Of a stretch of 64,000 bases of DNA, positions 1 through 6,879 are shown piece by piece (positions within the stretch are counted from its first letter, which is position 1; each line of letters opens with the position of its first letter). The notes under the pieces are model-generated. The model was not told the DNA's origin. It worked only from the letters and a program-made list of their open reading frames with translations, and did no database searches. The stretch covers positions 1,116,001 to 1,180,000 of the forward strand of contig OZ243952.1 in the NCBI GenBank assembly GCA_965214615.1, given 5' to 3'. The stretch comes from CBDAUN01 sp965214615 (GTDB lineage Bacteria > Pseudomonadota > Gammaproteobacteria > Arenicellales > JAJDZL01). Both the position numbers and the translations under genes were made by a program.

Positions 1-385
1 GAACGGCAGTATTGACAGCCTCCCCGATTCGGAAATGTGCCGATTCACCCGCAACCGCAGCTTTCAGCCGCTCAATCAACCTAACGCTCGCCGAGGATCG
101 GGTGCATGACGCGAACCTGCTGACGACAGATGAGACGCTGTCCTGCGCGTAAAATACTGATCGGTAAATTTCGAGCTATTTTGAGGATTCTGCGCATTTG
201 CCGGCTTGATGAAACTGCAATTTGTCGATTGACCCTGCGGTACAAGGATTTCTGTCGTTGTACAATCCCTAATTTCCGGCAGGGGCGCTTTGACCTTGCA
301 GACTATCCAGCGGGAGCGGAAAATTTGATTCAGCCGAATGATTGTTGTTGCGTTTGTCTGCGATTAGATTGTTTTTTGCAAGCTG
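1..385. other. Left edge, no gene recognised
   Basis: No confident gene. On the minus strand a frame without stops runs off the left edge. Its last stretch (positions 79 down to 1, possible TTG start at 79) reads LIERLKAAVAG..., which is protein-like, so it may be the first residues of a leftward gene that continues outside the window. A plus-strand frame open from position 3 to a stop at 152 is the competing reading. Neither has a clear ribosome binding site or recognisable family. The rest, up to the hydrolase start, holds nothing I can name. Confidence 0.25.
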
Positions 386-2407
386 GTGATCTGGCCAAGC
401 ATGATGAGCGACTGCAACGTTAAGAATATCGAACATTGTCCGATTCGGATGTCAGACGGTGTGCGCTTATCCGCGCGAATCTGGCTGCCGGATTGTGCGC
501 CCGAGACGCCGGTGCCGGCAATACTTGAGTACATCCCGTACCGAAAACGCGACATGGTCAGAGTACGGGACGAACGAAACCATGTCTATTTCGCCCAATG
601 CGGATTCGCTTCGGTCAGGGTCGACATGCGCGGTTCCGGCGATTCCGAAGGCGTGATGGTCGACATGTATGAAAAGTCAGAGCTGTCTGATGCGGTGGAA
701 ATCATCCAATGGCTGGCCGCTCAGAAGTGGTGCAACGGCGCAGTCGGCATGATGGGCACATCATGGGGAGGCACGAGTAGCCTGCAGGCTGCGCTGCTCG
801 GCAAACCGCCTGAACTTAAAGCGATCATCGCGGTATGCGCTACTGACAATCGGTTCTGCGATGACATTCATTACAGCGGCGGATGCGTGCTGACCGATAC
901 GCTGGAGTGGGGAGCGACGCTTCCTGCGATCCTTGCTTCTCCGCCCGACCCGATGATTGTCGGCGACAATTGGAGGGAGTTATGGATGCGCAGGCTCGAG
1001 CACCTTGAATTTCCCCTTGAAAAATGGCTTGAGCATCAAAAGTTTGACGAATATTGGCAGTTTGGCTCGGTATCGCAGTCACAGCAGTCGATGGACTGCC
1101 CTGCATTGCTGATCGGCGGATGGTGTGATCGCTATAGCAACACCGTGATGAACCTGATGCAGCAGAAAGGCGAAAATTGCTGGGGGATTGTCGGACCCTG
1201 GGGACACCATTACCCCGACCAGGCATCTCCCGGACCTGCGATGCAATTTCAAAGACTGGCCGTGCAATGGTGGAATTACTGGCTCAAGGGCATCAAGAAC
1301 GGCATCGACAGCCAGCCGAAACTGCGGCTATGGCTTCAGACATACGATACGCCCGGTGACCGGATCGATCGGCGCAGCGGATTTTGGACAGCGTTTCGAA
1401 GCTGGCCGTCCGATGCGGTTGCTACTCAAACCTACCATCTCGGCAACGGCAGATTGAACGTCCGGCGATGCAAGTCCGAGCAGACGGCAATTGTGCCGTT
1501 CGACTTGCGAGTCGGAAGATGTTCCGGCGATACTGGATATTTCGGGCGAAGCGGCGGATTGGCGCTAGACCAGCAGTCGGAAGATGATCTGTGCCTGACA
1601 TTCGACACCGATGAGCTTAAGGCACCGCTTGACATTGTCGGCTCGGCAACCCTTGTCCTTGTGCTCGAGTCGAGCAAGCCGGCGGCGCAATGCGCGGCGA
1701 GATTGTGCGATGTCGCGCCGGACGGGAGTGTTGCGAGAATCGGATTTGCTGTGAGAAACCTCGCACTCGACGACGAATTCAAATCCGAGGTGCAGCTTGG
1801 CGCGGGCAAGAAAATACGGTGCGCGATCCGGTTTCCCAATACGGCATACCGAGTCAAGGCCGGTCACAAGCTCAGATTGGCAATTTCCGGATCATATTGG
1901 CCTTTGGCTTGGCCCAATGCAGAACCTGCCGAATCGAAGATCTACTTGAATGATTGTCGCCTGAATGTTCCGGCGGCGCCGGATTGCGAGCCTGCTGCGA
2001 ACCCATGTGATGCTGATGAGTCCTTTCCGGACTTCAGCAGACACCAATTGCTGGCGAATCCGCCGCTTGCGCGATGGATTGATGAGCAAAGCGATCCTCA
2101 GAAAATATCAGTTTGCTGGAAGCAGCCTGAAAGGATTGTGCGATACGATGACATTGATTTGATGTTCGGATTCAAGACAAAGGCGTGCCATGCTGCGGAC
2201 CCGTCCGAACCTGGCAGTGCAATCAGCAAAATTGATCACCAAATGAGTTTTTGCAGGAAAAAGTGGAAGGTGATCATTGCGAGTACTGTAAGGATGACGG
2301 CGACGCGGAGCGGGTTCGAAGTATTGAGTGTGCTCGAAGTCCGCGAAAACGACACGACAATTTTTTCGCGCGAATCGTCGGCAACAATCCCCAGATCATG
2401 CAGTTGA
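386..2407 (+). CDS. CocE/NonD family serine hydrolase (X-Pro dipeptidyl-peptidase-like)
   Basis: Predicted alpha/beta-hydrolase of the CocE/NonD (PepX) family, enzymes that cleave esters, acyl-amides or X-Pro peptides. The nucleophile elbow GTSWGG places Ser126. The other triad members fit Asp248 (GGWCDRY) and His274 (GPWGHH). The N-terminal half is the hydrolase fold with a helical cap (about residues 140-230). Residues about 320-560 match the C-terminal jelly-roll (PepX_C) domain, with GDTGYFGRSGG marking its entry. At 673 residues it is at the long end for the family, and the last ~100 residues are not recognised. No signal peptide is visible, so it is probably cytoplasmic. The start is uncertain: ATG at 386, 401 or 404 are in frame and none has a good Shine-Dalgarno. 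The last gives the family-like N-terminus MSDCNVKN. The gene is followed by a peptide-type binding protein, which fits a role in using imported peptides or amides, but the substrate cannot be read from sequence. Confidence 0.88.
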   Translation: MIWPSMMSDCNVKNIEHCPIRMSDGVRLSARIWLPDCAPETPVPAILEYIPYRKRDMVRVRDERNHVYFAQCGFASVRVDMRGSGDSEGVMVDMYEKSELSDAVEIIQWLAAQKWCNGAVGMMGTSWGGTSSLQAALLGKPPELKAIIAVCATDNRFCDDIHYSGGCVLTDTLEWGATLPAILASPPDPMIVGDNWRELWMRRLEHLEFPLEKWLEHQKFDEYWQFGSVSQSQQSMDCPALLIGGWCDRYSNTVMNLMQQKGENCWGIVGPWGHHYPDQASPGPAMQFQRLAVQWWNYWLKGIKNGIDSQPKLRLWLQTYDTPGDRIDRRSGFWTAFRSWPSDAVATQTYHLGNGRLNVRRCKSEQTAIVPFDLRVGRCSGDTGYFGRSGGLALDQQSEDDLCLTFDTDELKAPLDIVGSATLVLVLESSKPAAQCAARLCDVAPDGSVARIGFAVRNLALDDEFKSEVQLGAGKKIRCAIRFPNTAYRVKAGHKLRLAISGSYWPLAWPNAEPAESKIYLNDCRLNVPAAPDCEPAANPCDADESFPDFSRHQLLANPPLARWIDEQSDPQKISVCWKQPERIVRYDDIDLMFGFKTKACHAADPSEPGSAISKIDHQMSFCRKKWKVIIASTVRMTATRSGFEVLSVLEVRENDTTIFSRESSATIPRSCS

Positions 2408-2466
2408 TACTTTGATACGGCTTTCGCTTGGATTGGTTTGAATCGCTTGAGTCAAAGTTGTAAAAG

Positions 2467-2497
2467 TTGTCGTATTGCGTATCGCAATTTCTATAAT
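2467..2497 (+). promoter_or_regulatory. Promoter with overlapping inverted repeat for the solute-binding protein
   Basis: A perfect -10 hexamer TATAAT lies at 2492-2497, with a weak -35 TTGTCG at 2467-2472 (19-bp spacer). The spacer contains the perfect inverted repeat ATTGCG-TAT-CGCAAT (2474-2488), a plausible operator. Transcription would begin near 2504. That makes the upstream TTG at 2506 an unlikely start and supports the GTG at 2542 for the next gene. Confidence 0.5.
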
Positions 2498-2541
2498 GGA
2501 ATGCCTTGGAAAATAAAAATTGGTTTTTAGGAGAGTTAATC

Positions 2542-4122
2542 GTGGGAAAAGAGTTTATGCAAAATACATTTAAACGGCGGGAGTTTCTTAAGACGACCGG
2601 TGCTGTCGGGGTTGCCGCAGCGGCAATGCCGATGAGCCAGATCGTCTACGCACAGGACAAGAAAATCCTTAAAGTTCGAGCATACTCGGATATGAGAAGC
2701 CTTGATCCGGCCCATTCTGTCGGTGTCGTAGACGAGGAAATTCATAGCAGCATATACAGCAAGCTGATCCAGTACAAGCCTGGCCGCGAGTGGGGCTGGG
2801 TACTCGACGCTGCAGAAGAAATTTCTCAAGTTGATGACAATCGCATCAAGTTTCGTCTCAAACAGGGGATCATGTTCACCAACGGCTATGGCGAGATGAC
2901 AGCCGAAGATGTGAAGTTCTCATTTGAACGGATACTGGACCCGGCGATCGAATCGACCAACACTCCCGATTGGGGTTCGCTAAAAGAAGTCGTTGTCGAT
3001 AGCAAGTACGAAGGAACCGTGGTGTTCAATGACCCTTATCCGCCCGCTTGGACCATTGCAATGCCTTACATTGTTGGAAATATCGTCTGCAAAAAGGCAT
3101 GGGAGGAAGCAGGTGGAAAGGTTGACACGACGACTCCGTGCGCATCAGGGCCATACATGCACAAGGAATGGCAGCCAAAACAGAAAACCATTCTGGAACG
3201 AAACCCGCAGTGGCACGGCGGTACGGCGGATTTTGATGAAATTCACATTTTTCCCATTGACGACGAAAATACGGCGCAGATTGCGTTCGAAGCTGGCGAT
3301 ATTGACTATACGCGGGTATCGCTAAGTTCAGTCGGAAGTCTGAAATCTTCTCCGCCGGAGAATTCCACGGTTGAGGAGTATCCGTCGCTGTATTACGTCT
3401 GGATCGGGATGAATGTGGAAAACGAGACCATGGCGGACGAGAATCTGAGAAAAGCGGTGCAGCACTGTATTGATGTTCCGTCCATTCTTGAGGCGTCGTA
3501 TTTCGGTGCTGCCGAGGCGGCGACCGGCATTATTGCCCCCGGGTTGCTCGGCCATCGTGCAAACGCCATGGTGCAGCCGGCCGCGGATATCGCCAAGGCC
3601 AAGGAGCTATTGGCTGCCTCAGGCTTCGGAGACGGTGTTAACGTAACGCTTGACGTGCTGAACAAGGCTGCCAACGTAACTACTGCCCAGGTAGTTCAAG
3701 CCACTTGCGCGCAGGCAGGAATCAATGTCGAAGTGAATTTGCATGAATCCGGCGCATTCTGGTCTTTGGGCGATCAAAGTGCCGGTGAGCGCTACAAGGA
3801 GATCCAGCTGATTTTGAATCGCTACTCCATGGGTCCGGACCCGTCCTATGCAACCGCTTGGTTTGTGACCAGTCAGAAAGGCATTTGGAACTGGGAGCGG
3901 TTTAGCAATGAGGAGTTTGACAGTCTTGAAGCAATGGCAAAGGCGGAAACTGATACCGCAAAAAGAAACGAGATGTATCAGCGGCTACAAGATTTGATGG
4001 AAGAAAGCGGAGCATACCGGTTCATTACCCATGAAGCGACTCCGGTTGTCTTTCGAAATACGATCAAGCCGGCTTTTCGCCCTGACGGATTGCCGCTGCT
4101 GCGATTTTTCAAAGCCGCGTAG
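2542..4122 (+). CDS. ABC transporter substrate-binding protein, family 5 (peptide/nickel type), Tat-exported
   Basis: Periplasmic solute-binding protein of the SBP_bac_5 (DppA/OppA-like) family that would deliver oligopeptides or similar solutes to an ABC permease. GTG at 2542 is chosen because AGGAGAG at 2529-2535 sits 6 nt upstream. A TTG at 2506 extends the frame by 12 codons but lies at the predicted transcription start. The N-terminus has a twin-arginine signal (KRREFLKTT, then a hydrophobic run ending AYAQ-like VYAQ), so it should be exported folded through Tat. The mature part has the family hallmarks: SLDPAHSVG near the start, TAEDVKFSFERILDP, and SGPY in the middle. At 526 residues it is a normal length. 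No permease or ATPase genes follow. The next plus-strand gene is a truncated nuclease, so this protein is an orphan here and must use a transporter encoded elsewhere, or the operon has been lost. Confidence 0.9.
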   Translation: MGKEFMQNTFKRREFLKTTGAVGVAAAAMPMSQIVYAQDKKILKVRAYSDMRSLDPAHSVGVVDEEIHSSIYSKLIQYKPGREWGWVLDAAEEISQVDDNRIKFRLKQGIMFTNGYGEMTAEDVKFSFERILDPAIESTNTPDWGSLKEVVVDSKYEGTVVFNDPYPPAWTIAMPYIVGNIVCKKAWEEAGGKVDTTTPCASGPYMHKEWQPKQKTILERNPQWHGGTADFDEIHIFPIDDENTAQIAFEAGDIDYTRVSLSSVGSLKSSPPENSTVEEYPSLYYVWIGMNVENETMADENLRKAVQHCIDVPSILEASYFGAAEAATGIIAPGLLGHRANAMVQPAADIAKAKELLAASGFGDGVNVTLDVLNKAANVTTAQVVQATCAQAGINVEVNLHESGAFWSLGDQSAGERYKEIQLILNRYSMGPDPSYATAWFVTSQKGIWNWERFSNEEFDSLEAMAKAETDTAKRNEMYQRLQDLMEESGAYRFITHEATPVVFRNTIKPAFRPDGLPLLRFFKAA

Positions 4123-4159
4123 AGTCGATCGCTTCGGTGGCGGATTGAGGGATTCGAGT

Positions 4160-4186
4160 GCGAGGCGTTGCTCAGCAATGCCTCGC
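4160..4186 (+). terminator. Hairpin downstream of the binding-protein gene
   Basis: GCGAGGC / GCCTCGC arms enclose a further TTGC / GCAA stem and a short loop, 37 bp after the stop codon. It is a strong hairpin in the right place for a terminator, but no T-run follows, so it may instead be an mRNA-stabilising structure. Confidence 0.35.
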
Positions 4187-4615
4187 GCCGAACTCAAGGC
4201 GCCACATCCGGTCTGCGTTGGCTAGACAAGCTGGACACGTGGTGTGCTGCCGCGGCTGTGCAGCGGGTATGGGATTTGGTGGCTCCGATATCGTCTGCGA
4301 TGCCGGGCGCACGATAAGTGCCGTTAGGCGGAATGCAAAGTCACGGATGATATGGAAATACTACGACCCCTGCATTCATATTTACGAGATTAAGGTTGTG
4401 GTTCGAGGCATTTCTGCCTGAAGTCGCCTTGAAAATTTACTTATATCTCGGATATTCGACCGCACAGCTTCCACAAATTCGATCGGCTTCGCTTCAAGCC
4501 ATGCCGGTCACATCGAAGATCCTGCCGCAGACTTAAGCCGGGCAATTCGTCCGCAAATCACACTGCGATTTCGCCTTGTCCGTCTCTCCAAGGCTGCCGA
4601 CCAATCTGCAGCGCG
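4187..4615. other. Intergenic, nothing recognised
   Basis: About 430 bp with no convincing coding region, RNA gene or repeat on either strand. Any lost N-terminal half of the following nuclease stub is not recognisable here. Confidence 0.3.
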
Positions 4616-5089
4616 GTGCGCGCTCAGGTGCGCAGTCTGCCGGCCAGGGAGCGGTTGGCGCTTCAGGCGATGGCGGATGTCTGGGATGCCGATGCGCAGT
4701 TATTCGCCGAGCTTGCGGCGCAGTCCAAAGCGATAAGCGAGGACGAGCGCGGCGTGTTCAACAGAAAGACGTTCGATTATTTGAGCGACGGCGGGCAATC
4801 ATTTACAATGGAAAGCGTCGCAGTGGCGCTGGAACCGATTATCGCAGAGGACAATGAAATGCGTGAAGTAACGGTAGCATGGGTGAAGGAACATTTTCCA
4901 ACCGTGGCAGAGGATTGGAGATCCAAGGGATTTGAGCAGGGCATTGAACAGGGCATTGAGCAAGGTGAGCGCAGAGCGACACGCAAATTGGCGAGAAAGC
5001 TTATGTCCGACGGCATGTCCGAAGCGGACATACGGCGCTTGACCGGCTTGAGTTCGAAGGAGCTGAGCCAATTGAAAAACGGCGGGTGA
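4616..5089 (+). pseudogene. C-terminal fragment of an Rpn/YhgA-like (PD-(D/E)XK) nuclease
   Basis: This 157-codon frame resembles only the tail of Rpn-family (recombination-promoting nuclease, formerly YhgA-like transposase) proteins. It has a helical region, then a glutamate/glutamine-rich repeat (FEQGIEQGIEQGE), then a helical end of the type IARxLLxxGMSxExIxxxTGLS, here MSDGMSEADIRRLTGLS. The N-terminal nuclease domain carrying the D...E-x-Q active site is missing. In-frame sequence upstream of the GTG at 4616 does not resemble it, and that GTG has no ribosome binding site. I therefore read it as a truncated relic. An intact relative lies at 57647-58642, but its tail sequence differs, so this is not simply its copy. 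Confidence 0.6.
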
Positions 5090-5106
5090 CGCTGTTGCGC
5101 CGGTTA

Positions 5107-5485
5107 TCAGAATTTGGCGCGAGCGAGACTTCGAACCTGTTCAGCAACTGCCTCTTTATTCTCCGCAAAGCCGTTTTCCGCCGTTTCGGTTTCATAATGG
5201 GTCAACTAAGCGAGTGCGAATATGCCCAATTCGCAAGCTGACAGATTAAGGCGTACACGGCATCGTCTCGCGAAATGAAAAATGGCTGCTATCACCTACT
5301 CACTGTGAAACGCCATCGCCCTTGGCCAGCAATTCATTTTCTACGAGCGAAATGCTTGCAATTGCGCCTTCACGATTCTTGCGAATTAGCCAATCTCAGA
5401 ATGCAGGGCAAAACTCTTTTCCGTAGCACGGATTGTTTGACTCGATAAAGACATCCGAATCGAAGAGATACTGTTTCAAGGGCAT
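5107..5485 (-). pseudogene. Decayed DUF4411 (PIN-like toxin) gene
   Basis: Reading the minus strand from ATG at 5485 gives MPLKQYLFDSDVFIES followed by CYGKEFCPAF. This matches the DUF4411 opening, in which a Y/F-LxDSxxFI segment is followed by a YY-x-FxxxPxFWxWL segment. Codon 30 (5396-5398), where the family has Trp, is TGA. The next codons read on in frame as DWLIRKNREGAIASISLVE..., ending in a TGA at 5300-5302. After a frameshift, FFISRDDAVYALICQLANWAY fits the family middle (5208-5286), shown here only as its landmark. A second shift gives THYETE at the position of the family T-x-E motif (5205-5107), while the preceding DPWLIA region is absent. So one nonsense mutation, two frameshifts and one deletion are visible. 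DUF4411 proteins are PIN-fold-like putative toxins normally encoded behind an ImmA/IrrE-type partner. That partner is the next relic. Confidence 0.65.
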
Positions 5486-5820
5486 TTGCCTGTTTCCCGG
5501 GGCAGTTGATGGAATATGTCCGTACGGGTCATTCCGAGTAATTGAAATGCATTTCGGAACAATGTTTCGTTTCCGGGCCCACTTTCGACGAGTTCATGAC
5601 CAATTCAGCGTCTCACTCGCGTAATCGTTGATCGATGGAAGTTCCTGCCAGTGGTTCGGTTGTTGTAAAAATCCCTCAGTCTGAAAACTCAGCATTCCAA
5701 GCAGACTCGTATTCGTTCTTGCTTAGGTGCTTTGCATCAAGCAGTCGCATTGAGACCACAAGGCTGCCGACCTTGTAGTATTTCGTCAAACGTATCGACG
5801 TATCTGATACAGATTGCAAC
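5476..5820 (-). pseudogene. Remnant of an XRE/ImmA-IrrE family regulator (C-terminal part)
   Basis: On the minus strand, interrupted frames give VGSLVVSMRLLDAKHLSKNEY and, after stops and shifts, LVESGPGNETLFRNAFQLLG. These resemble the end of HTH-ImmA/IrrE metallo-endopeptidase proteins, which carry an xVSxLVVxRRxLDxGxISxxEF segment and later a GRTLYRDAFRLLGI segment. The final frame ends in TGA at 5476-5478, inside the first codons of the DUF4411 relic (ATGCCCTTGA). This is the stop/start overlap expected of a translationally coupled partner gene. The N-terminal HTH and the HExxH zinc site are not recognisable. The family call rests on my reading of diverged frames. Confidence 0.5.
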
Positions 5821-5854
5821 TGTTCAGTGTGCATGTGTGCACGCGACTGCCGCG

Positions 5855-5878
5855 AAAAACCCGAGTTCTATCGGGTTT
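5855..5878 (-). terminator. Rho-independent terminator-like hairpin, minus strand
   Basis: AAACCCGA / TCGGGTTT is a perfect 8-bp stem with a 6-nt loop. Read leftward, the stem is followed by a short T-run. It would end a minus-strand transcript arising between about 5880 and 6150, where I see no coding frame. The transcript could be a small RNA or the remains of a lost gene. Confidence 0.45.
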
Positions 5879-6726
5879 GAAAGCCGAGGCTGTGGTATGA
5901 CCGTTTCAGGCGTCGAACGTCTTGCGCCAGTTTTCTGCAGCCGTCGCAGGACGCACGTTTTGCGATAAAGCGAATTGTCTCAAGGACCGGCAGCAACATT
6001 CAGTTGCATGATAAATCTCATTCGAGGTATTGATGCGGCAGCACCTGACTTTGGGATTCAGTCGGATGCCCCTCTGGCGTCAGTCAGCCCGAGTCGCCCG
6101 AAATAGCGGGAAATTAGCTTCGGTCAAAAAGTTTAATTTACGCCATAAAGTGATCGATTGTTTCGAATAGCCAAGTTACACATTCAAATTGTTAACTAAT
6201 GAGAAATTGATACTGAAATTCGGAGGGAGTCCATCATCAAATAAATTTCAAATTAGACTCTGGGGAAGAGTACGCCGACATCTGATTTATCCAAATTGTT
6301 CAGATTATGGACACTCGGCGCTCAAATCAGGACACACTTGGCGTTAAGAAAAATACATTCTGTGCTCGGACAAAGTTGAATTTGCGCAGAAACCCCACGT
6401 AATTTTCTTCTCCTCCCCGGACCATTAGCGCGAACCGCCAAAATCATTGAAAACTTAAGCGTGCAGCAGTTTTTGCTGTCTGCACTGCAGGCTGTTTGCA
6501 ATTTCATTCATTTTCGTGTGCTGCCATGGTTTCGGTAACACGACTTGCGTCCGGCATTCTTTGATTTTGCGAGTTTGCTCAGTTCAATGTGGCAAAAATG
6601 CAACATTTTAGACAAATCCGCAAAATAAATTTGAAAAAATCTTTTCTTGCGAATCGTCTCACAAAAAATGAGTGATATTCATAATAAAACTATTTAAAAC
6701 AAACATTTAAAGAGTATATCGCCTGG
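5879..6726. other. Intergenic, no gene recognised; AT-rich toward the right
   Basis: No convincing reading frame on either strand. Base composition becomes AT-rich from about 6560 onward, in sharp contrast to the GC-rich repeat core of the giant gene, and is probably the regulatory leader of that gene. The segment 5880-6110 could encode a minus-strand small RNA ending at the hairpin at 5855-5878. Confidence 0.3.
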
Positions 6727-6772
6727 ATACATGTAATACATTCATTGTTTCGTGAATGTATTACGCATGTAT
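6727..6772 (+). promoter_or_regulatory. Long inverted repeat upstream of the giant gene
   Basis: A 12-bp perfect inverted repeat, GTAATACATTCA / TGAATGTATTAC, with an 8-nt loop is extended by ATACAT / ATGTAT after a 2-nt bulge, and an A-run follows. It lies about 105 bp before the start codon. It could be an operator or a hairpin ending a transcript arriving from the left. Confidence 0.45.
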
Positions 6773-6825
6773 ACAAAAAAACCGAAAAATAATCGCTAAC
6801 ATTCTGAAACATAAGAACAAAAATA

Positions 6826-6854
6826 TTGTCGCAACGAATAAGCAGGATTATTTT
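6826..6854 (+). promoter_or_regulatory. Possible sigma70-type promoter of the giant gene
   Basis: TTGTCG (6826-6831) and TATTTT (6849-6854) with a 17-bp spacer fit a weak promoter. It would start transcription near 6861, just ahead of an AAAGG ribosome binding site at 6866-6870 and the ATG at 6880. Confidence 0.3.
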
Positions 6855-6879
6855 TATATAGGTTTAAAGGCTAATTGGA

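Noticed and set aside
130..423. A 97-codon plus-strand frame before the CocE gene
   Set aside because: Cysteine- and arginine-rich, no family, and it overlaps the start of a clear gene.
5396..5398. UGA read as tryptophan (recoded genetic code)
   Set aside because: The DUF4411 frame also contains frameshifts and a deletion, and intact genes in the window end in TGA and use TGG for Trp. A nonsense mutation is the simple reading.
5433..5968. Plus-strand small open frames at 5433-5624 and 5732-5968
   Set aside because: They are antisense to the ImmA/IrrE and DUF4411 relics or lie in non-coding sequence, and have no family or ribosome binding site.
6035..6054. Possible cobalamin-riboswitch B12-box-like sequence on the minus strand (AGTCAGGTGCTGCC)
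   Set aside because: It is two bases short of the box consensus, the upstream conserved elements are not recognisable, and no B12-related gene follows.
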